From NCBI GenBank assembly GCA_948891265.1, contig CAQUBD010000004.1, forward strand, positions 32,492 through 96,491: a stretch of 64,000 nt of DNA. The letters run 5' to 3'. This document shows positions 51,210 to 59,614 of the stretch, piece by piece. This DNA comes from an uncultured Clostridia bacterium. Its GTDB lineage: Bacteria > Bacillota > Clostridia > TANB77 > CAG-508. The first letter of the stretch is position 1, and the number at the start of each line of letters is the position of its first letter. The notes under the pieces were generated by a model that was given only the letters and a program-made list of their open reading frames with translations, was not told the DNA's origin and did not search any database. The position numbers were made by a program, and so were the translations under genes.

Positions 51210-51605
51210 ATGAATAGTTTAGATTTAATGAATTATTGGATTGAAAGTTCAGATAGAGATTATGAATCAATGAAAAAGAATTATGAAACTAAACAATATA
51301 CATGGGCATTATTTATAGGTCATTTAACATTAGAAAAATTATTAAAAGCAATATATGCAAAGTTAAATGAAGAAAGTCCATACCCACCTAAAATTCATAA
51401 TTTGAATATTTTAGCTGAAAAATGTAATATTGAATTAGATGAAAGAAAAACAAAAATATTAATGACTTGCAACTCATTTAATATAAGTGCAAGATATGAA
51501 GATTATAAAAATGAATTTTACGAAAGATGTACTGAAGAATATACATCTGAACAGATAAAGAATATTGAGGAGGTTAGAACATGGTTAAAGAAAATGTTGA
51601 TGTAA
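51210..51605 (+). CDS. HEPN domain protein of a HEPN-MNT pair
   Basis: 131 residues. DLMNYWIESSDRDYESMKKNYETKQYTWALFIGHLTLEKLLKAIYA is the HEPN core (COG2250 type). The RNase motif Rx4-6H is not present; the equivalent place reads ARYEDYKNEF. Pairs with the downstream nucleotidyltransferase, which it overlaps by 25 bases. Such pairs act as toxin-antitoxin or defence modules, but this HEPN may not be an RNase. AAAGAAAGGAA upstream. Confidence 0.85.
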   Translation: MNSLDLMNYWIESSDRDYESMKKNYETKQYTWALFIGHLTLEKLLKAIYAKLNEESPYPPKIHNLNILAEKCNIELDERKTKILMTCNSFNISARYEDYKNEFYERCTEEYTSEQIKNIEEVRTWLKKMLM

Positions 51606-51898
51606 GCATTTTAAAAAGTGTAGAAGAATATATCAAAGAAATATCTAAACATTACACTATTCAAGAAGTATATTTATTTGGTTCTTATGCAAAAGGAACA
51701 AATCATGAAGATAGCGACATAGATGTAGCAGTTATTATTAATAGTGATAGCAATGTATTTGATTTAATGGTTGAATTAATGATGTTAACTCAAAATATAG
51801 ATTTAAGAATAGAACCACACCCTATAAAAGTAAAAGATTTTGAAGATGGAAATCCATTTGTTCAAGAAATAATTGAAACAGGAATAAAAGTAGCTTAA
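51581..51898 (+). CDS. MNT-family nucleotidyltransferase (antitoxin-like)
   Basis: 105 residues. VYLFGSYAKGTNHEDSDIDVAVII has the GSxxxG and DxD metal-binding motifs of minimal nucleotidyltransferases. In characterised pairs the MNT protein adenylates its HEPN partner. It starts inside the HEPN gene. Confidence 0.9.
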   Translation: MVKENVDVSILKSVEEYIKEISKHYTIQEVYLFGSYAKGTNHEDSDIDVAVIINSDSNVFDLMVELMMLTQNIDLRIEPHPIKVKDFEDGNPFVQEIIETGIKVA

Positions 51899-51900
51899 AA

Positions 51901-51926
51901 AATTACATTGAAATTACATTGAAAAA
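51901..51926. repeat. Iteron-like ACATTGAAA repeats, right cluster
   Basis: AATTACATTGAAATTACATTGAAAA directly after the MNT stop; shares 18 bases with 44928-44945. Confidence 0.6.
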
Positions 51927-51996
51927 GTAATTTTACTATAATAAAATTTAGTGGTGCGAGTAGAAAAGAAACATTTACATTTCTGACTACGGAAGG

Positions 51997-52413
51997 CAAA
52001 ATAATAAATTAGAAACTATATCAAACCTTTTTGAAGATAGTGAGTTAAGAAGTGCTTGGGACAGTGAAAAAGAAGAATATTATTTTAGAGTTGTGGATGT
52101 TATTAGAGTATTAACTAACCGTAATATTCCAAAAAAATATTGGAATGACCTAAAAAGAAAGCTAAAATAAGAAGAAAGTCAGCTGCACAAAAATATCGTA
52201 CAACTGAAAATGAAATCTCAAAAAGATGGAAAAAATCATTTAACAGATGTTTTAGATACACAAGGAATATTAAGACTAATTGAATCGATACCAAGTCCAA
52301 AAGTGTAATCTTTTAAATTATGGCTTGTCCAAATGTGAAAAGAAAGAATAGATGAAGTTTTTGATCCAGAACTTGCTATAACTAGTGTTGATGACGACAA
52401 ATATTATTTGTAA
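51997..52413 (+). pseudogene. BRO-N domain protein with three in-frame stops
   Basis: One continuous phase of 139 codons reads like a BRO family protein: LETISNLFEDSELRSAWDSE, FRVVDVIRVLTNR, YWNDLKRKLK, DVLDTQGILRLIESIPSPK, SFKLWLVQM, KERIDEVFDPELAI. Stops TAA (52168), TAA (52306) and TGA (52336) replace Glu, Glu and Gly codons of the family pattern, each explained by one G-to-T change. No frameshift. It lacks the usual C-terminus. BRO proteins are phage- and element-borne DNA-binding antirepressors. Confidence 0.8.
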
Positions 52414-52475
52414 TTTTATGTAAAACGTGTTATAATGTAGTTAGTATCTTATTTTTGAAACCAATAAGTGTAACA

Positions 52476-52499
52476 CTTGGAGGTTTCAAAGCCTCCAAG
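52476..52499 (+). promoter_or_regulatory. Hairpin ahead of the 91-aa gene's ribosome binding site
   Basis: CTTGGAGG-TTTCAAAG-CCTCCAAG, 8 bp perfect. Its left arm contains a decoy GGAGG; the true AAGGAGG follows at 52507. Confidence 0.5.
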
Positions 52500-52520
52500 A
52501 AATTTTAAGGAGGTATAATT

Positions 52521-52796
52521 ATGATTATCTTTAGACCACACAGAGGATCATTAGCAGAATCTATGGATGAAGCTAAAGAATTTTGCAATGAAAACGAAAT
52601 GAAGGAGTATATCATCACACAATTAATTACATCGTTCGGTTTAAAGGATAAACTTACTGTTGAAGACATTGAAATAGATAAAAATTCAGCGGTAAAAGAC
52701 ATCAGAATTGGCTGGGAAGATTCAATGAATGTATGCGTAATAAGTGGTATGCCATTTTGTACACCTTGTATAGGTATGTGTGCAACAAAATATTGA
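52521..52796 (+). CDS. Small element-associated hypothetical protein
   Basis: 91 residues, starts MIIFRPHRGSLAESMDEAKEF, a sequence start I recognise from small proteins of phage and mobile elements of Clostridia; function unknown. The C-terminal part has cysteines (FCTPCIGMCATKY) that may bind metal. AAGGAGG precedes the ATG, and a terminator follows. Confidence 0.7.
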   Translation: MIIFRPHRGSLAESMDEAKEFCNENEMKEYIITQLITSFGLKDKLTVEDIEIDKNSAVKDIRIGWEDSMNVCVISGMPFCTPCIGMCATKY

Positions 52797-52810
52797 GTAA
52801 CTACCAGCAA

Positions 52811-52851
52811 AGAGAATCACTTGTTTGATAAAAACATTTGATTCTCTTTTT
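52811..52851 (+). terminator. Terminator of the 91-aa gene
   Basis: AGAGAATCA with TGATTCTCT, then TTTTT. Confidence 0.75.
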
Positions 52852-52864
52852 GGATAATTAAACT

Positions 52865-52886
52865 CCCCTGTTTTACAGGGGGTTTT
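52865..52886. terminator. GC-rich hairpin
   Basis: CCCCTG-TTTTA-CAGGGG then TTTT. Confidence 0.6.
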
Positions 52887-52904
52887 CATTATGCAATGGA
52901 AATA

Positions 52905-52954
52905 GGTGTCTAACACAAAGAGGGTTAGACACCTTAACTGATAAAAAATATATT
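52905..52954 (+). repeat. 50-bp direct repeat, right copy
   Basis: GGTGTCTAACA...GGTTAGACACC then TTAACTGATAAAAAATATATT; three mismatches to 45143-45192, all inside the hairpin loop region. Confidence 0.85.
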
Positions 52955-52973
52955 GCAATTTGATTTAGTATAT

Positions 52974-53270
52974 TTAAGTTATAAACATTATTAAAGCGAT
53001 TATAAAGTATATTATGGACGACCCATATATTTCTAAATATTTTATACTTGATAAATAGTTATTATTTTTTTCATCAACTTTTTTCTCAATTATTGAAATT
53101 ACTAATAAAAATATTAACAGTAGAGAAATAAAGGGAAAACAGTTAAAAAATAATTTTTTATAATTATTAAAATCAAATAATCCTATAATTAATCCCATAG
53201 CACTAACTGCATTTGAGATATTTAATGTTTTATGCCTATATTTTCTAATATAATAATCTTTATTCCACAT
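52974..53270 (-). CDS. Small membrane protein, hypothetical
   Basis: 98 residues with about three hydrophobic helices (ISNAVSAMGLIIGLF, FPFISLLLIFLLVIS, GSSIIYFIIALIMFI). Not recognised; ribosome binding site weak. It lies 22 bases from the pseudouridine synthase gene on the same strand. Confidence 0.45.
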   Translation of the reverse strand: MWNKDYYIRKYRHKTLNISNAVSAMGLIIGLFDFNNYKKLFFNCFPFISLLLIFLLVISIIEKKVDEKNNNYLSSIKYLEIYGSSIIYFIIALIMFIT

Positions 53271-53292
53271 TTAATCAACTCCCAATATATTA

Positions 53293-54162
53293 TTACATTT
53301 TTATTTCTAAAGAAATACACTTAGAATTCAAATAATTTAAAATCCCACTATCTTCTTCAAAATTAAATTTAATTTTATAACTACAAAGTTCCTGATATTT
53401 CTTACTAAATAATTTATTAATATCATTTTTTCCATACTTACCATCACCAATAATAGGAAAACCTAAATGTGCTAAATGTGCTCTAATTTGATGGGTTTTT
53501 CCTGTTTCTATTTCAATATCTAAAACACAAGTATTATCTTGCTTTTTTTCTAAAATGGTATATGATGTAATGATTTTCACATACCCCTTTTTAGGGATAT
53601 CTGAAATATAAACCATAGATTTTTTATTATCTTTAAACAAATAACTTTCCATTCTTTTACTATTTTCTTTTGGTATTCCATAAACCAAAGCTTTATAGTG
53701 TTTCTCTATTTCATGTTTCTTAAATTTATCTAATAATATCTCTAAAGCTTCTGAATTTTTTGCATATAAAATCAATCCAGTTGTATTTCTATCAAGTCTA
53801 TGACAAGGCATTGGCTTAAATCCTGAATCACTATACAATTTGTGAACTATATTAGTTAAAGAATTCTCCCCAACAACTTCGATATTAACAGGCTTATTTA
53901 TTACTAAAATATTATCATCTTCATAAATAATATCTAATTTAGTACAAGTTTTATTTTCAAGTAAGTCATCTGAAATATATACTAATACTTCGTCTCCTTC
54001 AAAAACTGTAGTATCTTTATTTACACGTTTTCCATTAATCTTGATATCTTTTTTTCTAAGAGTGTTACAAAAAAGCCCATAAGATAAATTGGATATATTA
54101 TCTAGTAAGAATTTATTCAATTTTTTACCATCATATTTTTTTGTTACAATTAATTTTTTCAT
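53293..54162 (-). CDS. RluA-family pseudouridine synthase
   Basis: About 289 residues. An S4-like N-terminal RNA-binding region (KLNKFLLDNISNLSYGLF, KDIKINGKRVNKDTTVFEGDEV), then the catalytic domain with PCHRLDRNTTGLILYAKN (catalytic Asp) and ETGKTHQIRAHLAHLGFPIIGDGKYG. It isomerises uridine in rRNA or tRNA. The start is uncertain: TTG 54174 or ATG 54162. Confidence 0.92.
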   Translation of the reverse strand: MKKLIVTKKYDGKKLNKFLLDNISNLSYGLFCNTLRKKDIKINGKRVNKDTTVFEGDEVLVYISDDLLENKTCTKLDIIYEDDNILVINKPVNIEVVGENSLTNIVHKLYSDSGFKPMPCHRLDRNTTGLILYAKNSEALEILLDKFKKHEIEKHYKALVYGIPKENSKRMESYLFKDNKKSMVYISDIPKKGYVKIITSYTILEKKQDNTCVLDIEIETGKTHQIRAHLAHLGFPIIGDGKYGKNDINKLFSKKYQELCSYKIKFNFEEDSGILNYLNSKCISLEIKM

Positions 54163-54177
54163 ATTTAATCTCAATTC

Positions 54178-54729
54178 CTATAACAATTTCAACAATTCAA
54201 GTGTATTTGGATGAAAATTTCCACCTAATTTTTCTATTTTTTCTTTTTGTCCAATAAGAAATTGTTTTAATGCTTCATCTAAGTTCTCATATGTTAATTT
54301 TCTTATTTTTTCTATAAATGGACTTGCATTTTTCCTTGCTATTTTATCAGCCAAAAAAATAATTTTATCAAATTTAGTCATTGAAATATCTCCAATAGTA
54401 TGATATTTAATAGCTTCACATATTTCTTCATCTAATCCATACCATTCTTTAGCTACAACTGCACCAATATCTGCATGGATAATATTTGCAAATTCAGGTA
54501 AAAGCAATTTTTCTGATAATTGGTATTTGTCTACCCATTCCTTATTTTGTTCATCATTAAATTCTTTGGCTATATCATGAACTAGTCCTGTTACATATGA
54601 TTTTTCTTCATCTAAGTTGTAATGTTCTGCTAGCTTTTTAGCTTCTTCAGCAACCATTATACTATGTTCATAACGAAATTCTGATAAGTTATCTTTTAAA
54701 TCTCTCTTAATTTTCTCTACGTTATACAT
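54178..54729 (-). CDS. yqeK: YqeK-type HD hydrolase (diadenosine tetraphosphatase)
   Basis: 183 residues from ATG 54729 (AGGAG ten bases upstream). RYEHSIMVAEEAKKLAEHYNLDEEKSYVTGLVHDIAKEF, HADIGAVVAKEWYG and YHTIGDISMTKFDKIIFLADKI hold the HD metal ligands. The family splits Ap4A symmetrically. It lies between an iron-sulfur protein and the pseudouridine synthase. Confidence 0.9.
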   Translation of the reverse strand: MYNVEKIKRDLKDNLSEFRYEHSIMVAEEAKKLAEHYNLDEEKSYVTGLVHDIAKEFNDEQNKEWVDKYQLSEKLLLPEFANIIHADIGAVVAKEWYGLDEEICEAIKYHTIGDISMTKFDKIIFLADKIARKNASPFIEKIRKLTYENLDEALKQFLIGQKEKIEKLGGNFHPNTLELLKLL

Positions 54730-54755
54730 TTTGTACAATCTCCTATACATTTTTA

Positions 54756-55373
54756 TTATTTTATTTTCGAAAACTCTTCTATTTTATCAAACAATTTCTC
54801 TTTATTGTCTTCTTCTATGTAACCTTCTATTTTCCCTACTAACTTTCCATTTCTGAAAAATAGCAAAGCTGGTAACTCTTCTATTTCATATAATTTTAGT
54901 AAATCATCAGTTGTAACTTCAATTTTTCTGTATCTTGTTTCTTTATCAAATGCATCAGCTATTTTTTTCATAGGTATACTTTTTAATAAACACATTATTG
55001 AATCTTCATTATATAGCTCAACTATAAATGGTCTCTCAGCACCTAATAATTTTGATTTTATTTCTTCTGCTTTTCCTATCATAGCTTCATCAATTGGAGT
55101 TGCCCCATATCTATCAACTAATAAATCATTTATTGTTCTTGGATCTTCTTCAAATTCTTTTTTTATTTTTTCATAATCTTCTTCTGTTCTTGCAACTTTA
55201 ATAGCAGACACCATACATGCCTTTTCGCATAATCCACAACAAGTACATTTTTTATTATCTATTACCAATGTATTTTTTTCATCATCCCAACTAAACACTC
55301 CATTGGGACATACACTCATTCCACTACAAGCCTTATCATTATCACATATTTTAAAATTAATTAACACAGACAT
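54756..55373 (-). CDS. Ferredoxin-thioredoxin fold fusion protein
   Basis: 205 residues. Residues 1-62 carry two cysteine groups (CDNDKACSGMSVCPNG; CTCCGLCEKACMVSAI), with enough ligands for at least one 4Fe-4S cluster. Residues 105-205 form a thioredoxin-like domain (ELPALLFFRNGKLVGKIEGY) without CXXC. It lies 2 bases from the next gene in a run with cysteine desulfurase, suggesting iron-sulfur or redox work. Electron partner unknown. Confidence 0.75.
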   Translation of the reverse strand: MSVLINFKICDNDKACSGMSVCPNGVFSWDDEKNTLVIDNKKCTCCGLCEKACMVSAIKVARTEEDYEKIKKEFEEDPRTINDLLVDRYGATPIDEAMIGKAEEIKSKLLGAERPFIVELYNEDSIMCLLKSIPMKKIADAFDKETRYRKIEVTTDDLLKLYEIEELPALLFFRNGKLVGKIEGYIEEDNKEKLFDKIEEFSKIK

Positions 55374-55374
55374 T

Positions 55375-55761
55375 TTATCTTTCTTCTCCTTCTTTTTCTA
55401 TTTTTAATTTACCATTCTTGTTTTTTCCTTTTCTATGTTTTCCCTTTATTATTGTTTTCTCTTCTCCTAATTCTTTTAAATACAATAACTTATATTTCCC
55501 TTTATCTTTTCTTATTTTCACAATTAGTGGTGGTAAATTGCTCTCTGGAATTGCATCCCACGCAAATGTTATATTATTATAATTTTCTTCAACTATATCA
55601 GCCATTTCTTTAAAGAATTTTATGCAATTCTTAGAAAATTCTATATTTTTTTGATAATCATTTGTTCCATTAACTCTTTTTCTAAAATCACTCATTAATG
55701 CATCAGCTGGACAATTATCTTCTCCATATTCTACATTTATTATCTCAGTATTATTTTTCAT
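55375..55761 (-). CDS. Hypothetical protein in the cysteine desulfurase run
   Basis: About 128 residues from ATG 55761 (AGGTGG upstream); GTG at 55773 is also possible. DNCPADALMSDFRKRVNG is acidic-basic mixed; the C-terminus is strongly basic (KGKHRKGKNKNGKLKIEKEG), which hints at nucleic acid or acidic surface binding. Not recognised. Confidence 0.6.
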   Translation of the reverse strand: MKNNTEIINVEYGEDNCPADALMSDFRKRVNGTNDYQKNIEFSKNCIKFFKEMADIVEENYNNITFAWDAIPESNLPPLIVKIRKDKGKYKLLYLKELGEEKTIIKGKHRKGKNKNGKLKIEKEGEER

Positions 55762-55779
55762 TAATCTTTCCACCTTTTA

Positions 55780-56922
55780 TTATTTAGATTTGATTTTTCG
55801 TAACATCGTAACAGCTTTTATTAGCTTATCTACAAATATGTCTATCTCTTCTTCTGTATTATATTTTCCCAAACTTATTCTTATAGGACTATAATTATCT
55901 AAATCTGCATTGCAAGCTAATAATACATGAGATGGTTCTGCAATTTCAGAATTGCATGCTGAACCTGTTGATACAAAGATGTTTGATGCTTCTAATACTA
56001 AAAGTAGTTCTTCTCCTTTTACACCTTTAAATGCTATATTAGATGTATTAGATAATCTATTTTCTATGTCTCCATATATAACAACATCATCAATTTTACT
56101 TTTTATATCATTTTCTAATTTATCTCTCAAATATTTCAATTTTTTATTTATTTCATAATTGTCTTCATTAATCATTTGAGCGGCTTTTCCCAATGCAATT
56201 ATATATGGAACATTCTCTGTTCCACCACGTCTATTTTTTTCTTGATGTCCAAATATCAAAGGTTTAAAATCAATTCCTTCTTTTACATACAAAACTCCAA
56301 TTCCTTTTGGTGCATAAATTTTGTGTCCTGATAAAGATAATGTATCAATATTCATATTTTTAACATCTATTTTAACTTTCCCAACTGCTTGAACCGCATC
56401 ACAATGAAATAAAATATTGTACTTCTTTGCTATTTCTCCAATTTTTTTGATGGGATATATGTTTCCTAATTCATTATTAGCCATCATAATAGATATTAAA
56501 AAGGTATCTTGTGTAATTGATTTTATTAATTCATCTAAATTTATTTTTCCTTTTTCATCAACTGACAAATATGTAATTTTATATCCTTTTGTTTCTAAAT
56601 ATTTCATTGTTTCTATTATTGAAGCATGTTCTACTTTTGTTGTAATTATATGTTTTTTATTAGTATTTTTAGCTGCACTCATAATTGCAGATGCATTACT
56701 TTCACTTGCACAACTTGTAAATATAATTTCATTTTCATCTGCATTTAATAATGTAGCTATATTTTTACGAGCTTCTTTTATTTTGTCTTTGATTTCTTTC
56801 CCAAAAGAATAAATGCTACTAGGATTCCCATAAAATTCTTTTAAATATGGCAACATCTCATTCAAAATTTGTTCATCACATTTGGTAGTAGCATTATTAT
56901 CAAAATAAATTTTAGAATTCAT
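55780..56922 (-). CDS. Cysteine desulfurase (NifS/IscS-like)
   Basis: 380 residues. IYFDNNATTKCDEQIL at the start, the PLP-lysine in SLSGHKIYAPKGIGVLYV, and the catalytic loop Cys in FVSTGSACNSEIAEPSHVLLA. It takes sulfur from cysteine for iron-sulfur clusters or tRNA thiolation. First gene of the minus-strand run (nifS-like, hypothetical, Fd-Trx, yqeK, rluA-like). Confidence 0.95.
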   Translation of the reverse strand: MNSKIYFDNNATTKCDEQILNEMLPYLKEFYGNPSSIYSFGKEIKDKIKEARKNIATLLNADENEIIFTSCASESNASAIMSAAKNTNKKHIITTKVEHASIIETMKYLETKGYKITYLSVDEKGKINLDELIKSITQDTFLISIMMANNELGNIYPIKKIGEIAKKYNILFHCDAVQAVGKVKIDVKNMNIDTLSLSGHKIYAPKGIGVLYVKEGIDFKPLIFGHQEKNRRGGTENVPYIIALGKAAQMINEDNYEINKKLKYLRDKLENDIKSKIDDVVIYGDIENRLSNTSNIAFKGVKGEELLLVLEASNIFVSTGSACNSEIAEPSHVLLACNADLDNYSPIRISLGKYNTEEEIDIFVDKLIKAVTMLRKIKSK

Positions 56923-57087
56923 ATAATTTCTCCTTTAAAGTTTTTCTATAATAATTATACTACAGTTATTAAGGTTTTACCATACAAAGTTTACTTAATT
57001 TATAAAATACTATTAATAGGAGAAGTGAAAAAGTAAAATCAATTATAATAACCATAAATATATTTTAATCTTTTATAACTAAAACTA

Positions 57088-57116
57088 TTGAATTAATTAT
57101 GTAACCATGATATAAT
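57088..57116 (+). promoter_or_regulatory. Promoter of the HD/LOG genes
   Basis: TTGAAT, 17 bases, TATAAT; the rest of the 330-base gap 56923-57254 shows no gene. Confidence 0.6.
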
Positions 57117-57254
57117 AATGCCATTCTAGTAAATATTAAACTTAAATTTATAAGTCTAGCACTTATTATAGGCTTATTATAATTTTACAATCTCCTTTTG
57201 GAGTTAATCATAAAGAACTATAGACACCAAATAATTATTAAAGGAGGCATATAT

Positions 57255-57911
57255 ATGAAAGAAAAATTAAATAACACCATGAGATTTTATCTGTTAGCCA
57301 CACAGCTGAAATACAAAATAAGAAGTGGCTGGGATAAAACCCACTGGAATGTGACTAAGGAACGGTTAGAAAGTATTGCTGAACATGTTTATGGCACATG
57401 CATATTGGCATTAAGTATTGATTCTGAATTTGAAACAAATTTAGATATCAACAAAGTCATAAAAATGCTAGTGCTTCATGAAATAGGAGAAGTAATTATA
57501 GGTGATATTACTCCATTTGAAAATATTACTCCTGAAGAAAAAGCAGCAATTGAACATGAAGCAATGGAAAAAGTTCTTGGAAATTTAATCAAAAAAGATG
57601 AATACTTTTCATTATTATTAGAATTTGACGAAAAGAAAACTAAAGAAGCTATTTTTGCTTATCATTGTGATAAACTAGAAGCTGATATTCAAGCAAAAGT
57701 TTATCAGGATATGGGATGTCAAAATCCTTTAGATAAGCAAGAAAACAATGTTGTCTTTAATAATCCCAAAGCTAAGGAAATAGTCCAAAACGGTGCAACA
57801 TCTGCATTTGATGTTTGGTATGGCTGGGATAAGCCAGTGTATTCTGATGATGAAATTTTTTTGAATATACTTGACTTTGTAAAAAGTATAAACACTCAGG
57901 TAAACTTTTAA
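57255..57911 (+). CDS. HD domain hydrolase, YfbR/5'-nucleotidase-like
   Basis: 218 residues from ATG 57255 (AAAGGAGGCATATAT upstream; the frame is open to 57198). RLESIAEHVYGTCILAL, LVLHEIGEVIIGDITPFE and FAYHCDKLEADIQAKV supply H, HE and D ligands of an HD phosphohydrolase like YfbR. The substrate is probably a deoxynucleoside monophosphate. It precedes the LOG gene. Confidence 0.85.
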   Translation: MKEKLNNTMRFYLLATQLKYKIRSGWDKTHWNVTKERLESIAEHVYGTCILALSIDSEFETNLDINKVIKMLVLHEIGEVIIGDITPFENITPEEKAAIEHEAMEKVLGNLIKKDEYFSLLLEFDEKKTKEAIFAYHCDKLEADIQAKVYQDMGCQNPLDKQENNVVFNNPKAKEIVQNGATSAFDVWYGWDKPVYSDDEIFLNILDFVKSINTQVNF

Positions 57912-57978
57912 CTTATAATTATCATAAGACATTCTAAATATATCGAAAAATAATTATTTATCGAAAGGAGAATATATT

Positions 57979-58521
57979 ATGAACATTTTTGTGGGTTGTA
58001 GTCAAAGAAACGCTATTAATGAAAATTATAGCAAAGCTGCTGATACACTTGGTAATTTCATAGTTGAAAATGGGCACAATTTAGTCTTCGGCGGATGTGA
58101 TCGAGGATTAATGGGGAAAATTTATTTTTCCATAATTCGAAGAAAATCCCAAAGTGAAATTATAGTTGTTATGGCAAAAGCATATGAAGACGACTTAAAG
58201 ACTCTTTCATATAATAAAGCATATACTTTTGATACTGTCAGTGAGAGAAAAACTGCTGTTATTTCTCTGTCGGATGTATTGGTTTTTATCCCTGGTGGGA
58301 TAGGAACAATTGATGAGCTAATGACAGCAATTGAAGCAAAACGTGCTCATGAACATGACAAACCTATTTTAATTGTTAACGTAGATAACTTCTTTGGGAA
58401 TTTGCTTAACATGTTTGATCAGATTTACTCTGAAGAATTTGCTAATGTAAAAGATCAGGAATTATATTTTGTTGCTGATTCCATAAATGAAGCTATTACC
58501 TACTTATCAACACTTGATTAA
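57979..58521 (+). CDS. LOG family protein (nucleoside 5'-monophosphate phosphoribohydrolase-like)
   Basis: 180 residues. FGGCDRGLMGKIYFSI and the signature PGGIGTIDELMTAIE are the LOG/TIGR00730 motifs; NKPILIVN-like KPILIVNVDNFFGNLL follows. Such enzymes release free base from nucleoside monophosphates. The usual PGGxGTxxE is complete. GAAAGGAG upstream. Confidence 0.88.
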   Translation: MNIFVGCSQRNAINENYSKAADTLGNFIVENGHNLVFGGCDRGLMGKIYFSIIRRKSQSEIIVVMAKAYEDDLKTLSYNKAYTFDTVSERKTAVISLSDVLVFIPGGIGTIDELMTAIEAKRAHEHDKPILIVNVDNFFGNLLNMFDQIYSEEFANVKDQELYFVADSINEAITYLSTLD

Positions 58522-58561
58522 GAACAAAATGTGTTTTTATTGTATAGAAAAAATATATGTC

Positions 58562-58594
58562 AAAAAGAACTCTGTTTAATACAGAGCTCTTTTT
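58562..58594. terminator. Terminator after the LOG gene
   Basis: AAAAAGAACTCTGT paired with ACAGAGCTCTTTTT, one G-U pair. Confidence 0.8.
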
Positions 58595-58667
58595 GAGTTA
58601 ATAATTGATATTCAATTTTTAATATTGATTCACGAAAGTTATTAAACTTTCAATTTGTTAATAGGAG

Positions 58668-59612
58668 TTATTCTTTTAATGGAACTTCAACATATGAAAA
58701 TCCCTGACCAACTCTAGTATTACTTACTAACTTATCAAATTTTTGATTTTCATTACTTCTAATATATTTGTTGGTTAGCATTTTACCTAAATCCGAATTT
58801 ACGTCCAGAACTCCCTTATATGTAAAGTTCTCTCTGGTTTTTTCTGCGTTTTCACTTTTGCATTTCCAATACCATTCCTTAATAACAGTGTCACCTGGAT
58901 AAGCAACACCATACTCTGAATATTCATCAGCAAAAGCTAATTGAGATATATCATTTTCAAAAATCACATATATTTCACCTTCTACTTTACGCTTGGCTTC
59001 TAATCGTTTTTTAGTATCTGCTTGTATAAGAGAATCACATTCTAAAAACTTATTTGCCTTACTTATGCACTCCTGCTTTTTTTCTTCGTCTTTTGGATAT
59101 GCACCTCCATTTATATTTATGAGTAAAAAGTCATAAAACAGCTTTCCTTCTACTGTATCTAAATTTGGATAATAGATTTTTTCTTTCCAGTTTCCTTCCA
59201 AAGTTTCATCTATTATTTTGTCAAATTTGATAGTATATGTATCGTTGTTATCTTCTGTAATATATCCCTCTTTCTCATAGCTTTTTACTTTTTTCTTGTC
59301 AATATCAAAAGCTATAACTAATGGGGACCATCCAATTTTCTCGTATTCGGTATCTGAAGATAAAATATTATCTGTAAAAACAAGTTCAGCTTCATCTTTA
59401 CTTCCAACAAACTCAACTCTATGAGTTTCTCCTATTGAAGACTTTTTAACGCTTTTTTCTATATTTTCTTTGAAGCCCTCTTCACAGCAATATACATTAA
59501 ATGGCTGTTTTTCGCTGTCAGGAATCTTTTCCTCTGACTTTTTGTAACTAATGATTATTACTAAACATACAATAAAAGAAATTGTCCAAAAAACAAGTCT
59601 TTCCTTCCGCAT
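58668..59612 (-). CDS. Membrane-anchored protein of the TelA cluster
   Basis: 314 residues: one N-terminal membrane helix (LVFWTISFIVCLVIIISY), then a large extracytoplasmic domain with features of solute-binding proteins (VEFVGSKDEAELVFTDNIL, WSPLVIAFDIDKKKV). No lipobox Cys. It starts two bases after XpaC's stop, so the three genes form an operon. Function unknown. Confidence 0.65.
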   Translation of the reverse strand: MRKERLVFWTISFIVCLVIIISYKKSEEKIPDSEKQPFNVYCCEEGFKENIEKSVKKSSIGETHRVEFVGSKDEAELVFTDNILSSDTEYEKIGWSPLVIAFDIDKKKVKSYEKEGYITEDNNDTYTIKFDKIIDETLEGNWKEKIYYPNLDTVEGKLFYDFLLININGGAYPKDEEKKQECISKANKFLECDSLIQADTKKRLEAKRKVEGEIYVIFENDISQLAFADEYSEYGVAYPGDTVIKEWYWKCKSENAEKTRENFTYKGVLDVNSDLGKMLTNKYIRSNENQKFDKLVSNTRVGQGFSYVEVPLKE

Positions 59613-59614
59613 TA

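Larger units (their letters stand above)
45143..52954. mobile_element. 7.8-kb region bounded by 50-bp direct repeats
   Basis: Copies at 45143-45192 and 52905-52954 agree at 47 of 50 bases. The region between them holds a relaxase-recombinase fusion, RepA-like, excisionase-like and XRE genes, HEPN-MNT and a BRO pseudogene, a typical integrative mobilizable element. The repeats may be attachment sites or two copies of a dispersed palindrome. Confidence 0.55.
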
